From Neorhizobium galegae bv. orientalis str. HAMBI 540 (GTDB lineage: Bacteria; Pseudomonadota; Alphaproteobacteria; Rhizobiales; Rhizobiaceae): a stretch of 64,000 bases of DNA. The position numbers were made by a program, and so were the translations under genes. Below the pieces are notes generated by a model. The model was not told the origin of the DNA, searched no databases, and saw nothing but the letters and a program-made list of their open reading frames with translations. This document shows, piece by piece, positions 27,916 to 36,536 of the stretch (position 1 is the first letter of the stretch; each line of letters begins with the position of its first letter). Where the stretch lies: NCBI RefSeq assembly GCF_000731315.1, contig NZ_HG938353.1, positions 4,344,001-4,408,000 of the forward strand, written 5' to 3'.

Positions 27916-28865
27916 TTCTTTTCCCTCAGGATCCAGAGCTGCAGCAGCGATACGATCAGCAGGATGGTGAACAGCACCACCGTCTGCGCCGCCGCGTAGC
28001 CCATCGCGTAGGAGTTGAAGGCGGTCTGGTAGATCATCAGAACCAGCGGCTTGGTCGATCCGAGCGGCCCGCCGGGATCGTTGGTAGTCATGTTGTAGAC
28101 TTGGTCGAAGATACGCAGGAAGCCGATCGACGAGAACACCACGAGGAAGACGGTGGTGGGCTTCAGGAGCGGCAGCGTGATCTTGCGCAGGATTGCCCAT
28201 TCGCCAAGACCGTCGATGCGGGCCGCTTCGTAGAACGTGCCTGGAATGGCGCGCAGTCCAGCCATGAAGATGATGATCTGGAAGCCGAGGCCGGCCCAGA
28301 TCGCCGTCACCATGATCGAAAACAGTGCCTGGTCGGTCGAGCGGATGAACGGCTGCTGCGGAATGCCGAGCATGCTGAACACGTCGTTGATGACGCCGAT
28401 CGGCGGCGGCTGGTAGAACCAGCGCCATACCCAGGCCATCGCCGCAGCCGTCGTCAGGAACGGCAGGAAATACAGCGCCCGGATGAAACTGTGCATGAAA
28501 CGGACACGGTCGAGAAAGAAGGCGATCGTAAACGCGGTGACGAGACTGATCGGCGTGCCGATGATCAGGTAGGTGAACGTGTTCTTGAATACCTTCCAGA
28601 ACTGCGGGTCCTTGAAGAGCTTGATATAGTTGGCGAACCCGATGAATTTCGCCGGCCGCAGCAGGTCCCAGTTGGTAAACGACAGGTAGAAGGCCTGGAA
28701 CGTCGGATAAAAGCGGATGATTGCGTAGAAGAGGATCGGCAGGGCAAGGAAACTCCAGACCCAGACGAGGCGCCGCGTTCGCATGGAAAAGCGGTCGCCA
28801 AAGGATGTCCCTGGGGATCCGCCGGGGCGGCCGGACGCCGCCCCCTGCTGTTCAATCGCTGCCAT
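27912..28865 (-). CDS. CUT1-family ABC transporter permease, MalF type
   Basis: Membrane subunit of 317 residues. A polar N-terminal tail of about 30 residues precedes the first helix (LVWVWSFLALPILFYAIIRFYPTF). The EAA loop GTFYEAARIDGLGEWAILRKITLPLLKPT contacts the ATPase. The C-terminal helix ends LLQLWILREKK. It lies 15 bases downstream of the binding-protein gene and overlaps the MalG-type gene. Confidence 0.92.
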   Translation of the reverse strand: MAAIEQQGAASGRPGGSPGTSFGDRFSMRTRRLVWVWSFLALPILFYAIIRFYPTFQAFYLSFTNWDLLRPAKFIGFANYIKLFKDPQFWKVFKNTFTYLIIGTPISLVTAFTIAFFLDRVRFMHSFIRALYFLPFLTTAAAMAWVWRWFYQPPPIGVINDVFSMLGIPQQPFIRSTDQALFSIMVTAIWAGLGFQIIIFMAGLRAIPGTFYEAARIDGLGEWAILRKITLPLLKPTTVFLVVFSSIGFLRIFDQVYNMTTNDPGGPLGSTKPLVLMIYQTAFNSYAMGYAAAQTVVLFTILLIVSLLQLWILREKK

Positions 28866-28880
28866 GACCGGCTCCGTATC

Positions 28881-30134
28881 TTACGGCTTGGCCGAGTCGA
28901 TGATTTCCTGCTCGGCCGCGGCCGCCTGTTTGATCGAGTCCTCGACCGACTGACCCTGCAGCAGCACGCGGTTTGCCATGTCGATGGCGTTCTGGCGCTG
29001 GCCCTGCTCATCCATGAACAGCGTGGTGTGAGCGTATTCCAGACCCTTCAGGAACGGTGCGTAGATCGGGTCCTTGAGGTTGGCTTCCGTCAGCGCTGCG
29101 GAGCGGAGCGCCGGCAGTTCGCCGACAGTCTTCAGCCAGATGTCCATGGCGGCCGGAGAGGTGATGTAGGCCAGGAACTTCTTGGACGCTTCGAGCTCTT
29201 CGCCCTTCGCCTTGGCGCTGATGCCGTTGGCGAAATAGCTGGCATAGTTGGAGCGCACGCCTTGCGCATTGGCCGGCAGTTCGGTCACGCCCCATTCGAA
29301 GTCCTTGATGCTCTTGAAGGCGCCGAGGCGGAAGGTGCCGTCGATGGTCATGCCGGCCTTGCCGCCGCGGAACGCCGCCTGGCCTTCGTCCATGAAGCCG
29401 GCCGCGCCGATCTTCTTTTCGAGCTGCAGGCTGGTGTAGAACTTCAAAGCCTTGATGCCGGCTTCGCTGTTATAGGCGACCTTCTGGTCGTTGTCGGTAT
29501 AGGGCACGCCGCCGAACTGGCGGATCAGCACTTCACGCCACCACTGGTGGTCCTGGCCGCCCATGTCGAGCGTCGAACCTTCGACGATGAGGTTGCCGGA
29601 AGCGTCGCGCTTGGCGATCTTCTGGGCTGCGGCGACATATTCGTCGAGCGTCTTCGGCGGGTTGTTCGGGTCGAGGCCGGCCTCGGTGAAGAGCTTCTTG
29701 TTGTAGAACAGGGCGAGCGAGCGCACGGCGGTCGGCAGGCCGTAATAGTCGTCGCCACGCTTCATCGCCTTGACGATCGGGAAGAAGTCGCTTTCGATCT
29801 TGGCATGCGGGAAGGCATCCTTCGGCAGCGGGGCGAGGAGGCCGCCGGCGACGAACTTGTCGAGCCAGCCGTAGAACAGCTGCATGACGTCGGGACCATT
29901 GCCGGCCATGTTGGCGGCGATCACACGCGTCTGGTAGTCGGCATAGGGGAAGGTGACCTGCTTGACCGTGATGCCCGGATTGGCCTTCTGGAACTCGGTG
30001 ATGAGCTGGTCCATCGCCTTCACACGCGTGTCGAAGACATACTGCCAGTATTCGATTTCCACCGCCTGCGCGGCATTGAATGCGAATGTGCTGAAACCGG
30101 CGACGAGACCGGCGAACAAAGTAGCCTTGCGCAT
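28881..30134 (-). CDS. CUT1-family ABC transporter sugar-binding protein
   Basis: Periplasmic binding protein of 417 residues from ATG 30134, chosen because GGAGG lies six bases upstream; an in-frame ATG at 30146 is weaker. The signal peptide MRKATLFAGLVAGFSTFAFNAAQA ends near residue 24 and the mature part begins VEIEYWQYVFDTRVKAMDQLI. Characteristic are GDDYYGLPTAVRSLALFYNKKLF and the C-terminal EASKKFLAYITSPAAMDIW. It is the first gene of the leftward island-2 operon; a palindrome in the upstream region may control it. Confidence 0.92.
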   Translation of the reverse strand: MRKATLFAGLVAGFSTFAFNAAQAVEIEYWQYVFDTRVKAMDQLITEFQKANPGITVKQVTFPYADYQTRVIAANMAGNGPDVMQLFYGWLDKFVAGGLLAPLPKDAFPHAKIESDFFPIVKAMKRGDDYYGLPTAVRSLALFYNKKLFTEAGLDPNNPPKTLDEYVAAAQKIAKRDASGNLIVEGSTLDMGGQDHQWWREVLIRQFGGVPYTDNDQKVAYNSEAGIKALKFYTSLQLEKKIGAAGFMDEGQAAFRGGKAGMTIDGTFRLGAFKSIKDFEWGVTELPANAQGVRSNYASYFANGISAKAKGEELEASKKFLAYITSPAAMDIWLKTVGELPALRSAALTEANLKDPIYAPFLKGLEYAHTTLFMDEQGQRQNAIDMANRVLLQGQSVEDSIKQAAAAEQEIIDSAKP

Positions 30135-30312
30135 GTGAGCCTCCATTTGCCCCGCCGGGTGCTCCGGTCTTGGGGTCTGATTGTTCCCTGCATTCGGATG
30201 CGACCTGCAGCCCGACGCGTTTATTGGTTTTCGGGAGGCGAGCCTCCCTTTGACGTGCTGCGGCGCTATGCCCCAGCCCTACCCTTACGGTTTCCTGAGT
30301 GAGGTCGTTTGT

Positions 30313-30344
30313 CAATAAGATAATTTACTTGAATTATTCTATTG
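30313..30344. promoter_or_regulatory. AT-rich palindrome between divergent units, candidate ROK operator
   Basis: A 32-base imperfect palindrome, CAATA at one end and TATTG at the other, with a perfect core ATAATT (30320-30325), six-base spacer, AATTAT (30332-30337). It stands out in GC-rich DNA and lies between the binding-protein start (30134) and the ROK-regulator start (30396). NagC/Mlc-type ROK regulators bind AT-rich inverted repeats of this kind. TTGTCA at 30309 and the AATTAT core are 17 bases apart, so the palindrome may cover a rightward promoter. Confidence 0.55.
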
Positions 30345-30395
30345 CGGCATGCCGCTTCCCGGCGTTATGAATTCTGCCAACCGAAGGTGGGCGAA

Positions 30396-31622
30396 ATGAC
30401 CATACACACGATCGGCACACACCCGGTGGCCATCGGCAAGAACCCCGAACGCAGCCGCGAACACAACCGCCGCGTCGTGCTGGATGTGGTGCGCCGCCAC
30501 GGTTCGCTCGGTCGCGCCCATATCGCCAAGCTCACCCAGCTGACGGCCCAGGCCGTCGCCAATATCGTCGACGAACTGGCGGGCGAGGGGCTGCTGATGG
30601 AAATGGGCCGGCTGAAATCCGGCCGCGGCCAGCCGCCGATCCAGTTCGCCGTCAATCCCGAAGGTGGCGCCACCATCGGCGTCGAGATCGCCGCCGACCA
30701 TATGGTGACGGTGGCGCTCGATCTGTCCGGCGGGCTCCGGGCAAAGCGCATCACGCCACTGAAAGATACCACTCCGGAGCACATTCTCCCCGCTTTCGCA
30801 GCCGAGCTTGCCGCGGTCATGGAACTGGTCGGCGCAAAGCTGCTCGGCACCGGCGTCGTCATGCCCGGTCCTTTCGAGATCGACGGCATGACCTCGGTCG
30901 GCCCGACGACGCTGCCGGGTTGGGCAGGGCTCGACGCCGCCCAGGCGCTCAGTGAAGCCTGCGGCCATGCGGTGATCGTCGAAAACGACGCGACGGCGGC
31001 GGCCGTCGGCGAGCGGCTGTTCGGCGCGGGCCTGGCGATCTCCAATTTCTGCATGATCTATTTCGGCGTCGGTATTGGCCTAGGCATCATCCAGGACGGC
31101 GCCCCCTATCGCGGCGCCTTCGGCAATGCCGGCGAAATCGGCCATGTCACCGTGGTGCCGAAGGGCAGGCCCTGCCCCTCCTGCGGCCAGCTCGGCTGCC
31201 TGGAAGGTTATGTTTCCGCCTATGTGCTGAAGGAAAAGCTGAGCTGCGTCGGTATTTCCGACACCGAGTTTTCCGATCTCGAAAAGCTCCACGCCGACCG
31301 CCACCCGGTGGTCGAGGAGTGGATCGACGAGGCGGCGACCTATCTCGGCCCGATGGTCGCCATGCTCGAAAACATCCTCGATCCACAGACGGTCATCCTC
31401 GGCGGTGCGCTGCCGGATGCCATCATCGAGGACATCGTTGCCCGCATGGGCAACCTGCCGACCTCGGTCGCCAGCCGCAGGCAGCGTGATCTGCCCCGCG
31501 TGCTGCGCGGCCAGACGGGGCAATTGACCGCAGCGCTCGGCGCCGCTGCCCTTCCGCTTTTCGACATGGTGACGCCCAAGCTGGAGACCTCGCTTGCGGT
31601 GCCTACCGATATTTCCGCCTGA
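30396..31622 (+). CDS. ROK family transcriptional regulator
   Basis: Regulator of 408 residues: an N-terminal winged helix (NRRVVLDVVRRHGSLGRAHIAKLTQLTAQAVANIVDELAGEGLL) followed by a ROK sugar-kinase-like domain. The zinc-binding block is CPSCGQLGCLEGYVS, and the phosphate-loop region IVENDATAAAVGERLFGAG is conserved. The start at ATG 30396 has AGGTGGGCGAA upstream; the TTG at 30342 in the same frame lies in the palindrome and is less likely. It probably represses the divergent importer operon in the absence of its sugar. Confidence 0.9.
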   Translation: MTIHTIGTHPVAIGKNPERSREHNRRVVLDVVRRHGSLGRAHIAKLTQLTAQAVANIVDELAGEGLLMEMGRLKSGRGQPPIQFAVNPEGGATIGVEIAADHMVTVALDLSGGLRAKRITPLKDTTPEHILPAFAAELAAVMELVGAKLLGTGVVMPGPFEIDGMTSVGPTTLPGWAGLDAAQALSEACGHAVIVENDATAAAVGERLFGAGLAISNFCMIYFGVGIGLGIIQDGAPYRGAFGNAGEIGHVTVVPKGRPCPSCGQLGCLEGYVSAYVLKEKLSCVGISDTEFSDLEKLHADRHPVVEEWIDEAATYLGPMVAMLENILDPQTVILGGALPDAIIEDIVARMGNLPTSVASRRQRDLPRVLRGQTGQLTAALGAAALPLFDMVTPKLETSLAVPTDISA

Positions 31623-31640
31623 CCGATTGGAGATTTTTTC

Positions 31641-34043
31641 ATGCTGACCGCCCGCGAACGCATCGAACGGCAGATGGCCGATCCCTCGCTCGTCCGGCTT
31701 CATCGCAAGCTTTCGCGGCTGAAGTCGACGGTCACGATGATGAACACCGGCGCCCATCCCGACGACGAGCAGAACGGCATGCTCGCCTGGTTCCGCCTTG
31801 GCCTCGGCATGCGTGTCATCATCGCCTGCTCGACGCGCGGCGAGGGCGGCCAGAATGCGCTCGGTCCCGAACGGCTCGGCCCGCTCGGCGTCATCCGCTC
31901 CCGCGAGCTGGAAGAGGCCGCCCGGGCGATCGACAGCGATGTCTCCTGGCTCGGCCACGGCCCCACAGACCCGGTCCACGATTTCGGCTTCTCCAAGGAT
32001 GGTGATGCGACCTTCACCCGCTGGGGCCAGGCCCGCACCATCGAGCGGCTGGCGCGCGCCTACCGCATGGAACGCCCGGACATCGTCATCCCGACCTTCC
32101 TCGACGTGCCCGGCCAGCACGGCCATCACCGTGCCATGACCCGCGCCGCCGAAACGGCGATTACGCTCGCGGCCGACCCCAATGCCTATCCGGAACATTT
32201 CACCGAAGGCCTGAAGCCCTGGAAGGTCGCCAAATATTACCTGCCGGCCTGGTCAGGCGGCGGCGATACCTATGACGACGAAGTGCCGCCGCCGGATACG
32301 ACCGTCACGGTTCTGGCCAAGGGCCGCGATCCGGCCACCGGCGCGGACTATGACCGGATCGGCGAATGGTCACGGTATTACCATGCCTCCCAGGGCATGG
32401 GTCACTGGCCGAAACGTCCGGAAAAGGACTGGCAGCTGCACCTGAAGCTCTCCGCTACGCGCTCGAAATCCGAGCAGTCGGTGCTCGAGGACCTGCCGGC
32501 ATCGCTGACCGTCCTTGCCGGTTTCGCCGGCCTGCCCGCCAACGTGGCGGAAGCCCTGCGCTCCGCAGACGCCGCCATTGCCGTGGCCTGCGCGGCCTTC
32601 CCGGATCGCGATGCGATCATCAGGGCGCTGACCGAGGCCGCCGGCTGGCTGGACATCGTAGCCTCCTCCGCACCGGAAGAGTTTGCGACCCTGCAGGGCC
32701 ACCGCATCGCCCGCAAGCAGACGGAAATCGATGCTGCCATCCTCGATGCCGCGGCAATCTTCGAACGCGCCTATGCCGATCCCTCCGTCATTTCTCCAGG
32801 AGGTGCGGCGGCGCTCACCGTCGAGCTTGGCGAAGGCGCTTCGAACCACAAGGTCGATGTCGCCCCGGTTCTGCCGGCGGGCGTATCGTCCTCCGTCCAG
32901 TCGCTAGGCCACGATCGCGTATTCTCGTTGACCGCAGCATCCGACGCACCGCTTTCCGGCCTATACCTGCCCGGCTGGTCTGCACTCGGAGGCAATGGCC
33001 ATGCGCATGTAAAAATCTCGGCCGAGATCGGCGGCCGTACGGTCTCCGGCACGTTCGATTTCGAAGAACCGTTTGCGGTGACGCCCGCCCTGTCGCTGAC
33101 CCTGCTGCCGGATGCGTTGCTCGTGCCGCTCGGCACCAAGCAGACGGAATGGCCGATCAAGGCCAATGTCTCCGGCGTCAATGCGCCGGTCTCCTTCAAG
33201 ACGCCTGCCGGCTGGGTGATGAAGAAGACCGATGGTGGCTGGATCGCCTCCCCGACCGATGCGGCCAAACCCGGCCTCGTCGAACTCGAACCGCAGGTCG
33301 ACGGCCACCCGGCCTTCCAGGTCACGCCGATCGCTTACCGGCATATCGGCCGCACGAGTTTTCGCGCGCCCGCTACGCTGAAAATCCTGTCGGTTGACCT
33401 CAAGTTGCCCGAGGGCGCGCGGATCGGTTACGTGGGCGGTGGTGCCGATCGCGTCGGCCTGTGGCTTGCCCGCATGGGCCTCGACGTCACCGAACTCGAC
33501 GCACAGGCACTCTCTGGCGATCTGTCGCGCTTCACCACGATCGTCGTCGGCATCTTCGCCTTCGGCATCCGCAAGGACCTTGCCGCTGCGACCGAGCGCC
33601 TGCACCGTTTCGTCGAAGAGGGCGGCCACCTCGTGACCCTGTACCACCGCCCGACGGATGGTTGGGACCCGAACGAGACCCCGGTCCGCCGCATCGAGAT
33701 CGGCTCGCCGTCGCTGCGCTGGCGGGTCACCGATCCGAGGGCGGAAGTCACCGTGCTGGCGCCTGATCACCTGCTGCTCAAGGGACCGAACGCCATCGGC
33801 CCGGAAGACTGGCAGGGATGGGACAAGGAGCGCGGCCTCTATTTCGTCTCCCGCTGGGATGACGCCTACGAGCCGTTGCTCGCCATGCACGACGCCAACG
33901 AACAGCCGCTCAAGGGCGCGCTGATCTCCGCTGCCATCGGCAAGGGCCGACACACCCATACCAGCCTCGTGCTGCATCACCAGCTCGACAAGCTGGTGCC
34001 CGGCGCCTTCCGGCTGATGGCGAACCTCGTACAGCCGGCGTGA
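31641..34043 (+). CDS. Large PIG-L family deacetylase with extra C-terminal domains
   Basis: Protein of 800 residues, much longer than usual PIG-L/LmbE deacetylases (220-300). The catalytic part occupies about residues 30-250: the zinc-binding AHPDDE at 38-43, STRGEGGQNALG, and the third-ligand region GQHGHHRAMTRAAETA. The remainder contains predicted beta-rich segments and a C-terminal stretch from about residue 590 (LPEGARIGYVGGGADRVGLWL, EEGGHLVTLYHRP) that resembles a flavodoxin or amidotransferase-like fold. No signal peptide is seen. PIG-L enzymes remove N-acyl groups from GlcNAc-type conjugates, which suggests an N-acetylated sugar substrate. Confidence 0.85.
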   Translation: MLTARERIERQMADPSLVRLHRKLSRLKSTVTMMNTGAHPDDEQNGMLAWFRLGLGMRVIIACSTRGEGGQNALGPERLGPLGVIRSRELEEAARAIDSDVSWLGHGPTDPVHDFGFSKDGDATFTRWGQARTIERLARAYRMERPDIVIPTFLDVPGQHGHHRAMTRAAETAITLAADPNAYPEHFTEGLKPWKVAKYYLPAWSGGGDTYDDEVPPPDTTVTVLAKGRDPATGADYDRIGEWSRYYHASQGMGHWPKRPEKDWQLHLKLSATRSKSEQSVLEDLPASLTVLAGFAGLPANVAEALRSADAAIAVACAAFPDRDAIIRALTEAAGWLDIVASSAPEEFATLQGHRIARKQTEIDAAILDAAAIFERAYADPSVISPGGAAALTVELGEGASNHKVDVAPVLPAGVSSSVQSLGHDRVFSLTAASDAPLSGLYLPGWSALGGNGHAHVKISAEIGGRTVSGTFDFEEPFAVTPALSLTLLPDALLVPLGTKQTEWPIKANVSGVNAPVSFKTPAGWVMKKTDGGWIASPTDAAKPGLVELEPQVDGHPAFQVTPIAYRHIGRTSFRAPATLKILSVDLKLPEGARIGYVGGGADRVGLWLARMGLDVTELDAQALSGDLSRFTTIVVGIFAFGIRKDLAAATERLHRFVEEGGHLVTLYHRPTDGWDPNETPVRRIEIGSPSLRWRVTDPRAEVTVLAPDHLLLKGPNAIGPEDWQGWDKERGLYFVSRWDDAYEPLLAMHDANEQPLKGALISAAIGKGRHTHTSLVLHHQLDKLVPGAFRLMANLVQPA

Positions 34044-34942
34044 GCACGGAAGCAGTCCCCGAAACGGATCGAGAGCGGGCTTCGAACGCCCGCACCGGCA
34101 TCGGCTGGCTGCTTCTCGACATGACGCTGGTCTCCGGCGGCATGACCGCGCTGGTGAAGGCGCAAGGGGCGACCTATCCAGCCTTCCAGCTCGTCTTCAT
34201 CCGGGCGATGATCGGGCTCCTGTTCATCCTGCCGCTGATCTGGCGGCACCGCGCCGAAATGCGCCGGGTCAAACATCCGTGGCGGAATATCTTTCGCATT
34301 TCCTGCAATGCGGTAGCGCTGACCAGCAATTTCCTCGCCATCACCATGCTGCCGCTCGCCATGGTCAATGCGGTCGGCTTCTCCCGGCCGCTGATCACCA
34401 TGGCCATGGCGGTCGCCATGTTGGGCGAAACAGTGAGCCGCATTCGCTGGCTCGGTGCCGGTCTTGCCTTCATCGGCGTGCTGATCGTCATGGCGCCCGG
34501 CACGTCGAGCTTCGATATCGAGGTGATCGTTGTGCTGGTTTCGGTCGTCTTTGGGTCGCTGGCGATCATCCAGACGCGGGCGCTGAAGGACGAGAACACC
34601 ACCGTAATGATGGTCTTCTATACGGTCGGCCTCGCCGTCATCACCGCCGTGCCCGCCGTTTTCACCTGGAAGCCGGTCATGCCCTTCGACTGGATTCCGC
34701 TACTCGGCATCGGCTTCCTCGCCCAGCTCGGACAATATTGTTTCCTGCGCGCCTATCGGATCGCCGATGCCAGCGTGCTCGCGCCCGTCGGTTACCTCTC
34801 GATCGTCTTCGTCACCATCACCGGCTACGTCTTCTTTGGCGAGGTGCCTGAGGTGAGGGTGGTGATCGGCGTGCTGATCATCCTGGCCGCACTGCAAGGC
34901 GCCGCCTGGCTCGACCGCCGCCGCAGCCGCGCCCGACTTTAA
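34040..34942 (+). CDS. EamA/DMT family membrane transporter
   Basis: Integral membrane protein of 300 residues with about ten hydrophobic helices in two EamA repeats, as in RhaT/YdcZ-like drug and metabolite transporters. It starts with GTG overlapping the PIG-L stop by four bases, so the two are translationally coupled. The first repeat begins GWLLLDMTLVSGGMTALVKA, and the second runs from about residue 155. It may export a product or import a metabolite linked to the PIG-L pathway; the direction and substrate are unknown. Confidence 0.88.
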   Translation: MSTEAVPETDRERASNARTGIGWLLLDMTLVSGGMTALVKAQGATYPAFQLVFIRAMIGLLFILPLIWRHRAEMRRVKHPWRNIFRISCNAVALTSNFLAITMLPLAMVNAVGFSRPLITMAMAVAMLGETVSRIRWLGAGLAFIGVLIVMAPGTSSFDIEVIVVLVSVVFGSLAIIQTRALKDENTTVMMVFYTVGLAVITAVPAVFTWKPVMPFDWIPLLGIGFLAQLGQYCFLRAYRIADASVLAPVGYLSIVFVTITGYVFFGEVPEVRVVIGVLIILAALQGAAWLDRRRSRARL

Positions 34943-35011
34943 TGGCGATATAGCGCAAACGCCGAGCAGGCGTCCCGACCGGTCGATCTTTATGTGTCTC
35001 GAAGGAAAGTT

Positions 35012-35087
<76 letters not shown>

Positions 35088-35166
35088 ATCAGGGTGGTCC
35101 GGTATTTTCCGGTCCTGGGAACTCCCGCAGGACGCTTATTGAGCGCTGTCCCGTTGGAGTGGCGGC

Positions 35167-35195
35167 TTATTACTTCCGGTTTACGGAGAGTGCAA
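35167..35195 (-). promoter_or_regulatory. Promoter of tRNA-Ala
   Basis: On the minus strand, TTGCAC (35195-35190) and TAATAA (35172-35167) are separated by exactly 17 bases, close to the sigma-70 consensus. Transcription would begin near 35160 and run into the tRNA at 35087. Confidence 0.7.
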
Positions 35196-35210
35196 GCCGT
35201 ATTTTGTGCG

Positions 35211-35237
35211 CCCGGCAATTTTTATTGAATTGCCGGG
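35211..35237 (-). terminator. Hairpin after the TIGR02300 gene
   Basis: Perfect 10-base inverted repeat CCCGGCAATT / AATTGCCGGG with a seven-base loop, 19 bases beyond the stop of the TIGR02300 gene and upstream of the tRNA promoter. It is not followed by a strong T run on the minus strand, so termination may be partial. Confidence 0.65.
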
Positions 35238-35255
35238 CCTTAACTTGGATATCGA

Positions 35256-35645
35256 TCAGACTTCGTCGTCGTCGCCGGTCACGCCGATGATGCCCGACAT
35301 GTCGTCGTCATCTTCGTCTTCGTCGGCTTCCAGGAACGTATCGTCGTCGTCATCGCCGATATCGACATCGTCGTCATCGCCGATATCGGGAATATCGTCG
35401 CCGGCCGCAGCCTCGTCGCCCTCTTCGAGCGAGACGAGTTCGACTTCCGGATTTTCGGTATCGACTTCCTGGACGTCTTCTTCCTCGGCCTGTTCCATCT
35501 TCTTGGCGGCGCTGTGCTCCTCGAAGAAGGACAGCGGCCAGGATTTGCCGGAATAGGGAGAAACGACCGGATCGCGGTTCAGGTCGTAGAATTTCTTGCC
35601 GGTATCGGGGTCGGTCCGCTTGGTTCCGAGTTCCGCTTTTGCCAC
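35256..35645 (-). CDS. TIGR02300 family protein with acidic tail
   Basis: Small protein of 129 residues known from alphaproteobacteria as TIGR02300, function unknown. The conserved N-terminal part is AKAELGTKRTDPDTGKKFYDLNRDPVVSPYSGKSWPLSFFE, reminiscent of a zinc-ribbon-like fold that has lost its cysteines. The second half is very acidic, with several DDDD runs and EDEDDDD near the end. A GTG start at 35645 is required to begin at VAKAELG; no ATG is available. It lies next to tRNA-Ala and cmk/rpsA as in other rhizobia. Confidence 0.88.
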   Translation of the reverse strand: MAKAELGTKRTDPDTGKKFYDLNRDPVVSPYSGKSWPLSFFEEHSAAKKMEQAEEEDVQEVDTENPEVELVSLEEGDEAAAGDDIPDIGDDDDVDIGDDDDDTFLEADEDEDDDDMSGIIGVTGDDDEV

Positions 35646-35894
35646 AGTCAGAGCCTCATGAGATGGCCGAATATTTCGGCGCGCCGCTTGGACAGCGGCC
35701 TTATAGGGTGAAAATCTAAGCCGGTCCCCATAAGGCCTGCGCTCTTTGATGTCAAAGACAAACTTTTCATGGACCTCATAAGAGCGAAAGCGGTGACCGA
35801 TCGCAGGCTTTATGTTAGTGACGACGGGAAAATTTTTACCGCAACGAGCACGCCCCGCCGCCTCTCCTGGCGGAAGCGACAAGAGGTTGAGAGC

Positions 35895-36536
35895 ATGTAC
35901 CAGCCGCCGCATTTTCGCGAAGAGGATCTCGGAACGCAGCACGCGCTGATCCGTGCCCATCCACTCGGTCTCCTGGTCACATCCGGCAATTCCGGCTTGC
36001 TCGCCAACCCGGTGCCCTTCCATCTGGATGGCGAGGCCTCGGCCAAAGGGACGCTTCAGCTGCATCTGGCCCGTGCCAATGGCCAGTGGAAGGACATTCG
36101 CGATGGCGCGTCGGTTCTGGCCGTTTTCCAGGGCGCGGATTCCTACGTCACGCCCTCCTGGTACCAGACCAAGCGCGAGACCGGAAAGGTCGTGCCGACT
36201 TGGAACTATGCGATCGTCCAGGCAAGAGGCTCGGCCCGCATTGTCGAGGACGCGGATTGGCTGCTTGCGCAGATCAACGCCATCACCAGACAGCATGAAG
36301 GCCAACGCGCCATGCCCTGGGCCGTCACTGACGCACCCGACGATTTCATCCGCGCGCAATTGAAGGGTATCGTTGGTATCGAAATCGAGATCGCCGAGAT
36401 CGAAGGCAAGTGGAAGGTCAGCCAGAACCGCCCCGTCGGCGACCGCGAAGGTGTTGCGGCGGGGCTTGATGAAATGCCCGGGCAGGGCGATATGGCGGAT
36501 CTCGTCCGCCAGTATGGAGCCATCCGCGAGGCATGA
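35895..36536 (+). CDS. PaiB-like FMN-binding negative transcriptional regulator
   Basis: Protein of 213 residues matching the PaiB family (FMN-binding split-barrel). Marks are [11 protein letters not shown] at the start, [57 protein letters not shown], and the C-terminal [24 protein letters not shown]. PaiB of Bacillus affects sporulation and protease genes, whereas the role in rhizobia is unclear. ATG 35895 is preceded by AGAGGTTGAG. The stop overlaps the cmk start by four bases, an odd partner because this slot usually holds aroA in rhizobia. Confidence 0.9.
   Translation: MYQPPHFREEDLGTQHALIRAHPLGLLVTSGNSGLLANPVPFHLDGEASAKGTLQLHLARANGQWKDIRDGASVLAVFQGADSYVTPSWYQTKRETGKVVPTWNYAIVQARGSARIVEDADWLLAQINAITRQHEGQRAMPWAVTDAPDDFIRAQLKGIVGIEIEIAEIEGKWKVSQNRPVGDREGVAAGLDEMPGQGDMADLVRQYGAIREA

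Noticed and set aside
28101..30302. Long open frame (733 codons) on the plus strand across the binding-protein and permease genes
   Set aside because: It is opposite to well-supported transporter genes, has Arg/Asp/His-rich shadow composition, and no recognisable domain.
34959..34973. ACGCC-GAGCA-GGCGT hairpin as terminator for tRNA-Ala
   Set aside because: The stem is only five bases and no T run follows on the minus strand; support is too weak.
35290..35420. Repetitive GTCGTC-rich DNA that might look like a short tandem array
   Set aside because: It encodes the Asp-rich tail of the TIGR02300 protein; there are no spacers or repeats of CRISPR type.
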